Part shown: positions 23,232 to 33,328 of the stretch, piece after piece
How positions within the stretch are numbered: the first letter of the stretch is position 1
Layout: every line of letters starts with the position of its first letter
Assembly: GCA_029255685.2 (NCBI GenBank)
Contig: CM055318.2
Coordinates: forward strand, 69,101,136 to 69,165,135
Reading direction: 5' to 3'
DNA length: 64,000 bases
Source: Silene conica
Taxonomy: Eukaryota; Streptophyta; Magnoliopsida; Caryophyllales; Caryophyllaceae
Program-made: the position numbers and the translations under genes
Notes under the pieces: generated by a model
Seen by the model: only the letters and a program-made list of their open reading frames with translations
What the model was told of the DNA's origin: nothing
The model's database searches: none

Positions 23232-23375
23232 GTAAACTCCGCACCGATCCAACGCCAAATAAACTCCGCACCGATCCAACGCCATATATATATACTCCGC
23301 ACCGATCCAACACCATATATATACTCCGCACCGATCCAACACCATATATACTCCGCACCGATCCAACACCGTATC
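23232..23375. repeat. Minisatellite in LTR, about 30-bp units, five copies
   Basis: Five head-to-tail copies of CTCCGCACCGATCCAAC followed by a variable AT-rich spacer (CATATATA and similar). The AT-rich spacers and the adjacent long (TA)n tract suggest slippage. It is not CRISPR-like: the spacers are simple sequence in a plant nuclear LTR. Confidence 0.9.
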
Positions 23376-23382
23376 ACAAGAC

Positions 23383-23385
<3 letters not shown>

Positions 23386-23434
<49 letters not shown>
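23386..23434. repeat. (TA)n microsatellite, left segment
   Basis: An alternating TA run in the Gypsy LTR. It continues as 23995-24068 and 32730-32772. The three segments flank two inserted TIR elements, so the tract was the insertion target. Confidence 0.9.
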
Positions 23435-23438
<4 letters not shown>

Positions 23439-23990
23439 CGAGATCCGGTGAGAACCACCCTTATAATGAGAACCATGAGAACCCTCACTAAATCTCCACC
23501 ATATCTCGCTTCGAATGTTTTGTTGGATCATTTACCATTAGTTTAACTTATTCAAATACACACTTTAGTATCAATAAACAAAAAATTTTGATTTAATTAA
23601 CAAAATATATACTTATTGTACGAAAATACAATTAGGCATACTAAAACGGCTATAAATGCACGAAAACAACCACTACGTGCATGAAATTTTTTACATGCAT
23701 GAAAATGATTACTAGGTGCATGAAATAAGAGGTCGTACGTGCATTAAAACGAGTTCTAGGTGCATGAAAAATGATAGATGCGTAAAAATTGGTAGTAGGT
23801 GCATGAAAATTAATAAAACGTATCTCACCTCGATTTCCGTCACTAGTATATATTTTCTAGACCAAGAAATATGTTCCCTAGCCATAAAATTCCATGCCGA
23901 ATCCAAATATGTCATTAATTTTTTTTAAAAAGGTCCGTAAGGTAGAGTTCTCACGGTTCTCATTATATTGGTGGTTCTCATAGGATCCCA

Positions 23991-23994
<4 letters not shown>
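23435..23994. mobile_element. 560-bp non-autonomous TIR element in (TA)n
   Basis: Imperfect terminal inverted repeats of about 50 bp. The left end contains GATCCGGTGAGAACCACC, then ATAATGAGAACC. The right end reversed contains GATCCTATGAGAACCACC, then ATAATGAGAACC. Both ends abut (TA)n. Inside, a motif close to AGGTGCATGAAAA recurs at least five times between about 23655 and 23812. There is no coding frame. The ends resemble those of the larger element at 24069. Superfamily is uncertain: insertion into TA microsatellites recalls Micron-type MITEs or some Mutator-like elements. Confidence 0.8.

Positions 23995-24068
<74 letters not shown>
23995..24068. repeat. (TA)n microsatellite, middle segment
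   Basis: A 74-bp pure TA run between the 560-bp and the 8.7-kb TIR elements. Confidence 0.95.
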
Positions 24069-24070
<2 letters not shown>

Positions 24071-25400
24071 CTCGAGTTCCCGTGAGAACCGAATTATAGT
24101 GAGAACCTGCGAACCAAGACAAATTTAGAAAATTTACTTTCACGCTTTTCTCTTCTTACTGTTAGCTTCTTCAAAAAAAAACAATGGCGGTCTCCTTCAA
24201 CCTCAGGCATCCACCCTGACGAATCCCAACCTTAAATTAACCTCTACAAAATAAAATTCGAGATTCAAAAATCAAAGTTCATCATTTATTCATCAAACAA
24301 AGGTTAGTTCAGAAAATAATGTATACTGTTGGTTTAATCGAAAATATTAGTTTAATCGAAATTTTTATATTCAATTTGGTTTATATTTACTATCATTGAA
24401 CATGTATAAACTATAATTTTTATATTCAATTTTATGCAGAATGTCAAATTAATTGGGGGAATTAGGGTTTTGGATGAATTAGGGTTTATAATCAATTGAA
24501 AAATTGCAAAAAAATTGGGGTTTACATGCTAATTACATTGTATTTGTATTAAACTTTAGCATTTTAATTATAAAAATGTCATATTGCTAGTGTAATAATA
24601 ATAATCCGTACCAATACTATATGAATTTGATTGATATCTATGAAATTGGTGTAATCTCTCTTTCCTTTTACTTTCCCTACACATTTTGATTGAATATTAG
24701 TTTATTGCTGGAGTTTTAGTCGAAACGTTTGATTTTGTAATGCATCTGTTTTATTTGCTGGGTTTTAGTGGAAAGAAATGTATGTACAATATATTCAAAA
24801 TGTACCTATGGCTCTTCTGAAACGTACCTAGTCAAAAGATTTGATTTTGTAATGCATCCCGACGTTCCGTTCATGCATTCTAGTTACTGACCAATGTCCT
24901 GCGTATTCCTTTTATGTATATCTTCTCTTATTGCTTCGTATACACTGCTTCTCTTCTTCGTATATGATACTTCTCTTATTTGTTCGCAATTTATTCATTT
25001 GCATTCATCTCGACGTTATTTTGTTGTCGTTGTTTATGTTTGTTGTTGCTGAACAGACAAAAGAAATAAATTACTAGACTTGTTTCTTGCAACTTTTTTC
25101 ATCTGGGTTTCTGTTAAACTAGATTACTACAGTTTCTGTTTCATGGGCAGAATTTGGGTTTATTACGTTTTTGTTGCTCTCTGACAATACGACAAAGAAA
25201 ATGGTCTCATGATTATTTTCATTAAAAGTGGTAATATTGATTTCATATTTTGATACATTTATGAATATCAGAACGAATCATGTTGGAGTGCAACGAGTTT
25301 TGAAGGTTTGTTGATGGTAGTTTGAGCTTATGTATTATGGAGTATTGTGGTGGAGATATTGTTGGGCCTTTTGTGAACGTTCTGTAAGCTGGATGTTGCT

Positions 25401-25698
25401 GGTAAGCCACTCGCCTCCCAACCCCTGTGATAATTCCATTGGGGATCATTACTTGCTTAAGAATATTAAGAATAAGATTGATTACTGTGTTATTCATGGA
25501 ATTGAGATTGTTTATAATATGGCCTATTTAGATAGGCGGGTTATTGGGCTAAGTGACCCCTTGATCCGACGCTTAATGTTGACCCACCCTGATATCGAGT
25601 GGATCTGGTGGATGGTTAGTGACGCCCTTTTTACTGATATAGTCTTTGAAATGCCTGTCAATAAGTACGATGACTATAATTTGGTCATCCATGGCTAA
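25401..25698 (+). pseudogene. Captured GT34 xyloglucan xylosyltransferase fragment
   Basis: About 98 codons match the catalytic core of plant xyloglucan 6-xylosyltransferases (XXT, family GT34): SPPNPCDNSIGDHYLLK, IDYCVIHGIEIVYNM, PLIRRLMLTHPDIEWIWWM, DALFTDIVFEMP, YNLVIHG. Full-length XXTs are around 450-460 residues and Golgi type II membrane proteins, so this is roughly a fifth of one. The DxD-type metal-binding motif normally reads WWMDSDA; here it reads WWMVSDA, so the first Asp is lost. The segment around LDRRVIGLSD is a few residues shorter than usual. A stop follows directly after VIHG. It cannot be a working enzyme. It lies inside the 8.7-kb TIR element and is best read as captured sequence. 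Confidence 0.82.
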
Positions 25699-27017
25699 AA
25701 TACATGCTGAACGAAGCTCAAATGGTTGTAAATGAGAGTTTTCTAGGGGCAAGCATGCTAAAATACATGTTGAATCTAGTATTCAAATTTATTTTTCCTT
25801 GAAACTTGAATTATTGTCTACTCTGATTTTGTTTTTTTCCTCTTTGTGCAGTTTCCTTTTTTCTGAAAAGCCAAGCTCAACACAACAGACTACGGAAATT
25901 TGGAGTTTGTGTCAGAGTTTTTACCCGTTCATCTAAACTCCTTTGTTAGACTTGGTTATTGTAAGATTGCTACAACCGTTTATTATGAACCCGATAGTGC
26001 TAAGTTGTTGTTTTCCTGGATTATGTTTTGAAGTGTGGATGTGGTTTTCCCGTCGCTTGTTAATATATTCTGTAGATAGCTAATGTTTATTTCAAACTGA
26101 ATATGTGAGGCATCCTTGGATTTGAGTAAGATGTTTAACTACACTCTGAAATTCCCTTGTTTATCTGTTTTAACCTCCTGGTAAAATGCTGAGCTTGTTG
26201 GCAACAAGTTACTGGAGTTAAGTTTGCAATCCTTTGTGTCTTAACTCTTAACAAAGTCACGGGTTTTTTTAATAGTTAAAAGGATGGCAACAAAGACTTG
26301 AGAGCTTTGGCTTTGTCTTCTCTAATTTCCTGCAATACTATGTACGACTGTAGCAGTACTACTACTACTACTTGAATTATTTACTCTACCCCATGCCCCC
26401 AAACTACTCAACTGAAATTAGCATAATCACGAGCACGGTAAGGTGTATTATCGAAGATCGTAACAATCCGAATAAAATTACAATCCGTTTATTAAGATAT
26501 TCCAAAAATAGAATACATAAAGCACTTCAAAACAAGTATAAGTGCGTGCAATTACACTCATTTTCAATAACATTTTAATACACTTAAATAACTTCGAATG
26601 TAAAGGGTTATCAAAGGGTCGGGAGTTGGGACACGAACTTTGATGACCCGAGATAATTCAACTTGAAAACATCAACCTACAATTGACCTAATCAAAGATG
26701 AGTGAGTGAGATCTTAAATAACCCGCAAACTACTAATAAGTATACTCTAAATGAGACCCATTGTTTTTGTGTTTGGCTGGTGAAACTCATCGGTCAATGA
26801 TGGTTTTTACCGTTCATCTAAAGAATTGCCTACTTGTTGTTCTTGTCCTCGTTTCCTAGTCTACGACTATGTCAAAATAATACTCCTCGCCTTTTTAATA
26901 CTTTAATTATTTAATTAAGACTTTGCGGGCGGCTTTCTTTCATTATGGAATGAAATATAAAAGTTACACAAATTTTCATTTGTCACGAATATCCGTTGCA
27001 AATTTAGGAGACGTACG

Positions 27018-27984
27018 GAGGAGACGTACCTACAATACATTTAGAATGTACCTACTACCTTTTCAAAATGTACCTAGTAGAAAAACACGTAACTAGTTCA
27101 TAAAAATCTCTCGTAAATGAGGACGAGCGGGGTTTTGGGTTGGATAAGGCGACCCTCTATCGCAGAGTCGCTTAACCCAACCCAAAAACCCTTACCCTTA
27201 CTGTTGGGAAAGGGTATACGGAGGAGATGTACCTACAATACATTTAGAATGTACATACTACCTTTTCGAAATGTACCTAGTAGCAAAACACGTAACTTGT
27301 TCATAAAAATCTCTCGTAAATGAGGACGGGCGGGGTTTTGGGTTGGATAAGGCGGCCCTCTACCGCAGAGTCGCTTAACCCAACCCAAAAACCCTTACCC
27401 TTACTGTTGGAAAAGGGTATACGGAGGAGATGTACCTACAATACATTTAGAATGTACCTACTACCTTTTCGAAATGTACCTAGTAGCAAAACACGTAACT
27501 TGTTCATAAAAATCTCTCGTAAATGAGGACGGGCGGGGTTTTGGGTTGGATAAGGCGGCCCTCTACTGCAGAGTCGCGGCGGCCCTCTACTGCAGAGTCA
27601 CTTAACCCAACCCAAAAACCCTTACCCTTACTATTGGGAAGGGGTATACGGAGGAGACGTACATACAATACATTTAGAATGTACCTACTACCTTTTCGAA
27701 ATGTACCTAGTAGCAAAACACGTAAAGAGTTCATAAAAATCTCTCATAAATGAGGACGAGCGGGGTTTTGGGTTGGATAAAGCGGCCCTCTACCGCAGAG
27801 TCGCTTAACCCAACCCAAAAACTCTTACCCTTACTGTTGGGAGGGGTATACGGAGGAGACGTACCTTCAATACATTTAGAATGTACCTACTACCTTTTCG
27901 AAATGTACCTAGTAGCAAAACACGTAACTAGTTCATAAAAATCTCTCGTAAATGAGGACGAGCGGGGTTTTGGGTTGGATAAGC
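27018..27984. repeat. 203-bp tandem array, about 4.7 units
   Basis: Units begin GAGGAGACGTACCTACAATA at about 27018, 27221, 27424, 27651 and 27853, so the period is 203 bp. The third unit has an extra 24-bp internal duplication. Each unit contains two or three copies of an AATGTACCTA-type motif and a strong inverted repeat (GGGGTTTTGGGTTGGATAAG against CTTAACCCAACCCAAAAACC) with a short loop. A 68-codon open frame spans each unit, and neighbours overlap by ATGA. Differences between units change amino acids freely, and the fourth frame diverges at its end, so coding is unlikely. The array belongs to the 8.7-kb TIR element. Confidence 0.9.
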
Positions 27985-28310
27985 GATGGTGACATCAACC
28001 AAATTCTATGTTTCGGTGCAAAAAAGGGTTGATTTATAATTGGCACATCGGTGAGAACAAGCTATGAAAAAACATACACGTGTACAACACTCGGACTGTC
28101 GGACATCAATACATGTAGTCAACAACCACCACAACCTCCCCCTATACCTTAAATGTTATATAACGTTCCCGCCCATAGCTATATATCAGAAGGTCGTAAC
28201 TTATCTATTTGTCACCTGAATTCTATATTTATGACCACATCGCAACCCAAATAAGCTGATTTTACCTATGCCTTCTTTATCAAAACCACACACTTAGCCA
28301 AAGGAGATGG

Positions 28311-29095
28311 TCAAAGGAAATGGCTAACAATCAAAAGTTGTGGCCTATCCTTTTCATCTTCTGTCTCCTTTGACATTTCCTCAACTCTTTTATCCCAAAT
28401 ATCATCGGCTGACTTCCATGTCTCGTCGCTAACTATTTGAGTTGCCATAGGACGAGGGGCACCAAAGGTTACAAATCTGACATTACTTGGTGCAAATAAT
28501 GTAACCCTTCCAGGACAACTGACACCATGTACGCCCCATCTACCTTCATAAACCAAGTCACCATATTCATCAATAGGTATAACATCAGGCTGTGAAATTT
28601 TTGGAGATGTTTTGAATATTTCCCAAATTTCGACAGCTTTGATTTCTCCGGTATCAAGGAGTTTATCGGTTATTGTCTTGAATAAAACAACAAATTCACA
28701 CTAGCTCAGTAAAATCTTGCAATATTGTTGAACAAAATAAAACCTTACAAACCAAAAGACTATACAGTTCTCTATCAATATATGAAATACATAAGTTTCC
28801 TGTGCTAAGAAATTCTTCAATTCTTCCATCCAATTCTTCAATACTCCCATCCAGATCTTGGCATGTGTTGTTTTAACGTTCGACTAATGCAAACTTGAAA
28901 TTTATCTCATGTAAAGAGCTGCATGAAAAATCAAATGCTAAGAAAAAGCTATAATTTGGGTGACATTATGTTCTGGAAATAAGTCAATTAGACAGAGGAC
29001 TATTAAATATACACTTATCAAAATATTACCTTTATTGTATTCTTATCCCATTTTAAAAGTTCAAGCATAATATACTCTCGATAAGCATCCATATT
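28311..29095 (-). pseudogene. Captured exons of an FTSHI5-like gene (C-terminal end)
   Basis: Two minus-strand exons joined by plausible splice sites: 29030-29095 (MDAYREYIMLELLKWDKNTIK, with AG before and GT after) and 28311-28676 (TITDKLLDTGEIKAVEIWEIF, then YEGRWGVHGVS, FGAPRP, SDETWKSADDIWDKRVEEM, ending SHFL and stop). The 353-bp gap behaves as an intron. From memory the sequence resembles the C-terminus of plant inactive FtsH-like chloroplast proteins (FTSHI5/EMB2458), so the name is tentative. No upstream exons for the AAA domain are nearby, so this is a fragment. Keeping an intron means capture was at the DNA level. It lies inside the 8.7-kb TIR element. Confidence 0.6.
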
Positions 29096-29940
29096 CTGAA
29101 AAAAAAAAACATCACAACACCAAACAAGCACGCTTAAATAGGACATAATGTTTCAATGAATGTGTCACTACTGGGTGACATAGAGAGCTATGAGAATTGG
29201 GGAGAGTGATAATTGGTATTTGAGACAAGATGATGAGTGAGCAATGTGAGTCCTTTAAGAAAGCTAAGTAAAATTTAAGCTAAAAATGATGGAAATTTAA
29301 AAAGAGGTGTAAAGTTGAATCGATTAAAATGGAGTAACAGACAGGAAGTTTGATTGAATCCAATCAAATACATGTAACACATTAATGAGACATTGTCAAA
29401 AGAGAGAGTAAAAGCCAAAAAAACTGCATCAACAAACTGACCAACTTGACCACCCATATAAATTATGCTCTTGCTTGGATTAGGGGTAATATAAAACGGT
29501 AAAAGAAGTGAAAATCCAAACAAAGGGAAAGAGGATGAAAGGGGTGGTGTAGGAAGCTGCAGTGAGGGAGCTATTATCCGCCCCCTTCTTTTTCTACCCT
29601 CATCCATAGTACTAAGTCTCAGTTCCAGTGACAGTATCAACACCAAACAAAGGGCAAAACAAATAATTACATTGCAACACGAAGTTCTATATTATAAGAC
29701 CAAAAACGGAAGAGACGTACCTACTATACATTTAAAATGTACCTACTGTACGTTTAAAATGTACCTACTACCTTTTTGAAACGTACCTAGTGCATCCAAT
29801 ACAACAACGGTGTCACGTGACATTTTCATTATTTTTTAATTTTATTATTATTAGGAAATGACATGGAATGAAGGCCCAATGCTAAACCAAAATAACTGTC
29901 ATGAGGAAGAGCAATACTCAAAACAAAACGAAGCTAAGAC

Positions 29941-30330
29941 ATGGACACACTGAGTGAAGAGCTAGCAGCTGTTCTTAGAGATGACTTTTGTTTCACTAAT
30001 TTTAATGTAGAAACAACCATTTTTTCAATTCTAAATTGCACCATTGAAAACCCTACTAATTTATTAGCTGAATGTGATCAACAACAACAACAACTTCCTG
30101 ATCTACTCTCTAATCATCATTCTCCAACTTCATCAATTGAACCGATTATCACAAACGATCAACAACCAAATATTAATAATGTCGATACGAAAAATTCTAG
30201 TGTTTCTAGTGATGAAAATGTAGCTAAAACAAGTGGGAGAAAGAGGAGACGAGACCCGGAGCAAGTTCAGGGTCATATTCTACGTCACGATTACACCGGT
30301 AGATTTGTCAAGCGGGTTAATTTAGGTTGA
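29941..30330 (+). CDS. Unrecognised 129-codon frame in the TIR element
   Basis: Starts MDTLSEELAAVLRDDFCF, has an Asn/Gln/Ser-rich middle (a short poly-Gln near residue 55) and ends with a basic patch (GRKRRRDPEQVQ) before HILRHDYTGRFVKRVNLG and a stop. The composition looks like the N-terminal part of a nuclear or regulatory protein rather than random sequence, but I do not recognise the family. It may be another captured first exon that now runs to a chance stop. It is preceded by an A-rich leader and lies inside the 8.7-kb TIR element. Whether it is expressed is unknown. Confidence 0.35.
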   Translation: MDTLSEELAAVLRDDFCFTNFNVETTIFSILNCTIENPTNLLAECDQQQQQLPDLLSNHHSPTSSIEPIITNDQQPNINNVDTKNSSVSSDENVAKTSGRKRRRDPEQVQGHILRHDYTGRFVKRVNLG

Positions 30331-30870
30331 AATGTCAAAATACAGGTTGGGTAGTGGGTACTACAGTTTTGGGTTAGAAAACGAGCAAGGATGTCTGCAG
30401 CTTTGCTTCATCACGATATTCAGCATAGGGAAAGAGTACAATTATGCATCCATCTGATATCAAATCCCGGGAATTCAGTTCTCACAGAGAAGGATGAGAT
30501 ATGATGTTCAGAAATCAGAATACACCCACTCAACAATGAATCTCTCTGCGAATCATCTTTTTGTAATGTGCCTACTTCATCTAGTTAAATAGCAAGTACA
30601 AGAGGAACGCAACATTTCCCAGAAAAATAGCAGAATTGCAACATAATATACACATTAAAAATGACTGTTTAACACAATTTTAGACCGCAGTAAAGAATCG
30701 AATTTTGATAAATAACAAACTACCTAAAAATGATCCCAAGGAAGAAACCATTTGAAAAAAAAAAGACAACTCAGAAACCAAACTGCATAGAGATATCATT
30801 CATATTAACAGTACAACTATGGAGCTCAAGAGCTCTGAGCCAAACCTAACACTAACTTGCACATTCACCC

Positions 30871-30999
30871 TTACACGACATGGATTGGACTTCCGCTAGG
30901 GTTCATACCTAAACTGCTAGGGGGAGGATTAGCCTGAAAGGCAGATTGCCTAGAGGAACCTTCCAGTAATTTCTTCGATAAACTTGACTGCTCTCCGCT
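30871..30999 (-). pseudogene. Possible captured C-terminal exon, unknown protein
   Basis: A minus-strand stretch of exactly 43 codons follows an AG acceptor: SGEQSSLSKKLLEGSSRQSA, then FQANPPPSSLGMNPSGSPIH, ending VV and stop. Its GC content is higher than the AT-rich flanks, and the downstream sequence looks like a 3' UTR. It reads like a genuine last exon, but I cannot name the protein, and no partner exon was found. It could be chance. Confidence 0.35.
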
Positions 31000-32489
31000 C
31001 TCAATTGTTACATATCACAAGATGATGCTACATACTAACCAACAATGAAATCAATAAAAAGTCCCTGGTACGCTGCAGTAGCAATCAAGGGCCAACTTTT
31101 ATCTCTTGTTTTAGAAAGTTCCACTTACTAATTTAATTAATAGAAGAAAAAAAGAGCTAATCATCCTGTTAAGTTTTAATACTTGTTAAATCGGATACAA
31201 AATTAAAACATACAAAACCAAAAATATCTTATAAAATACAGAACTAATTGCACATCAGAACTACAAAGAGGTGGTAATGGACATTTGACCCCACAAATAA
31301 ACATCACCAATCAGAAGTTTTCAAGTACAAAAGATACTATTCGGTTTGCATTGCACTTTGATCACGTTCTTCAGACTAAAGAATAAATACCTAGAATTAG
31401 AGACACATGATCCATAAGCAACTTCCCACATTCTTTTATGGTCTTATAAGGCTTGATCTTGGCAGCTATGGTTTGCACCATCAAATTTAGTATTTAGTAT
31501 ATATTTAAAGCCGGAAACACCACGAAGTTTATAATACTCTCCTGTATGGAGTTTTAATGTGGTTAAAACTCTAGGCCTTTACATTCTACCCACCATGCCT
31601 TTACATTATACATTATGCTAATAGATCACAAAGCCCAAAATAAACACTTGTACAGCAACATGATCCTTACAGGGCTTCAAAGGCTGCTGCCTGCATTATT
31701 CTGACAGGATCTAAGGTCCAAAAACCCTCCAATACTATAACATAACCCTGATGCCTGAAAGGCCTCCATAGAATGAGGCCTATATTGGACATGTGTTAAT
31801 ACAACATTGAGATATCAAAACAAAGACTACTCAGCAGATCACATATTTGAATTTCTATCAGGAAATTTAGTGAGCTAGTTTGCTTTCTGCTACCACATCC
31901 CCTGGCCTCCATAGTTTGCTATCTGCTACCACAAGCTAGATTCAAATAAACTTACTTAGCCTATTTTTCTTTACTTTACCGTCAATACAAACATAAAATG
32001 AAAAGATCATTTAACAGAGAAATTTGATACAATCTCGAACAAAGAAATGTATCTACTATACATTTAAAATGTAACTACGACACTTTTGAAATGTACCTAA
32101 TAGTTGGCAAAGAAATGTAATAATTCCTCGAACAATCTCATCTTTAAGCATCAGTTAATTAACAAACCTACTTCTAAAATAACTAGAATAATCGCAACAA
32201 AAGATCATTCAACAGAGAATTTTGATACAATAAACAAAATTAAGCATGCAAAAACGTACTTACTCAGTTGAGGACTCAGGTTGCAATTCCCGATGCACAA
32301 TTCCTCTCACTAGCATAATAAGGAAAATACACCACAAAATCGCGAATAGATTAATAGTAATTAGTAGACTAGACTAGATTAGAACAAGAAAAAATCGAAA
32401 TAGGATAAAAATCGAACAGGAAAATCTAATTAATACTGAAAATTAGGAAAAGATAATTCCAGAAATCGAATTGTTTATATCACCTGCGA
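31000..32489. other. AT-rich interior of the TIR element
   Basis: No coding sequence recognised. At about 32044-32103 the motif ACATTTAAAATGTA and ATGTACCTAATAG recurs, matching the motif of the 203-bp array, 29709-29790 and 24779-24832. Confidence 0.4.
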
Positions 32490-32635
32490 CGGAGATGACG
32501 GTGGTGGTAATGGGAAAGAGGAAGGACGGAGATGACGTTGGCGGTAATGGGAAAGAGGATGGACGGAGATGTCGGGAGTGTAGTGGGAAAGAGGAGGAAC
32601 GGAGATGTCGGGAGTGGCAGTGGGAATGAGATAGA
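32490..32635. repeat. Subterminal direct repeats, about 37 bp x 4
   Basis: Four head-to-tail units starting CGGAGATG at 32490, 32527, 32564 and 32600, each ending in a GGGAAAGAGGA-type string. They lie just inside the right inverted repeat of the 8.7-kb element. Subterminal repeats are common transposase-binding regions in TIR elements (known of such families; not shown here). Confidence 0.8.
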
Positions 32636-32727
32636 AGAGAGTGTTTCTAATTACCGCGATTTGGATTGACGGTTGTGATTTAGTTCGCACGGTTCTCATG
32701 GTAATTTAGTTCTCACGAGATCCTGAA

Positions 32728-32729
<2 letters not shown>

Positions 32730-32775
<46 letters not shown>

Positions 32776-33291
32776 CATCGTAACAATGTCTCAAAAGATA
32801 TAAATAGCACAATATAACGTTCGCATGAGATTATAACATAAACATGCTTATTAACACATAAGAACAGATTACACATTATTGTAAACCAGTATTTTTCCCT
32901 ACCTGATATAGCAGGAACGTAGACACAACCCGAGATATGCTTAGAAACGTTCCACTCGAAACTCGCTCCCTAAACAGATATATGTAACCAATTAATAACT
33001 TACACGAACCCCTTAACGAATCATAGTTACTATAAATGGCAACTACCATAAGTGGAAAGTTTCCATAGATAGAAACTTTCCGATGTATCAACTTCCAAAT
33101 ATAGTAGCTTCTAAATATAACAACTTCCAAAAACATTACTTTGGTTTTGAAATTCAAATGATTCAAAATATACATTATTACCCATATTAAAACTTCCCTT
33201 AACAAATAATAAAATCTTTACCTTTAAAAACAAAATAAGTACCATAAATAACCATCATACAAATAATAAATTAATAATAATAATATCAATA

Positions 33292-33328
<37 letters not shown>

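Larger units (their letters stand above)
22861..23434 (-). mobile_element. Gypsy 5' LTR, internal-side part
   Basis: Starts at TGTAACACCCCC beside the primer-binding site and ends in the (TA)n tract. It is the only copy in the window of this part of the LTR, since the 3' LTR lost it. The remainder of the same LTR is at 32730-34429. Confidence 0.85.
24069..32729. mobile_element. 8.7-kb Pack-type TIR element carrying host gene pieces
   Basis: The left end (CCCGTGAGAACCGAATTA, then GTGAGAACC, GCGAACC) and the right end reversed (CTCGTGAGAACTAAATTA, then ATGAGAACC, GCGAACT) form an imperfect inverted repeat of about 55 bp. Both ends sit in (TA)n. No transposase frame was found. The interior has pieces that look like host genes in both orientations: a GT34 glycosyltransferase segment (25401+), two exons of an FTSHI5-like gene (28311-29095, minus), a possible C-terminal exon (30871-30999, minus) and an unrecognised 129-codon frame (29941). 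It also has a 203-bp tandem array. The composition resembles Pack-MULE or Pack-TYPE elements. Nesting of several smaller elements inside it cannot be excluded. Confidence 0.72.

Noticed and set aside
23232-23375. CRISPR-like repeat-spacer array
   Set aside because: Plant nuclear LTR sequence; the spacers are AT-rich simple sequence and the repeats are a minisatellite.
27117-27938. Family of tandem 68-residue peptides with ATGA-coupled frames
   Set aside because: The coupling follows from the 203-bp period; unit differences mostly change amino acids and one unit diverges at its end. Kept only as a structural finding.
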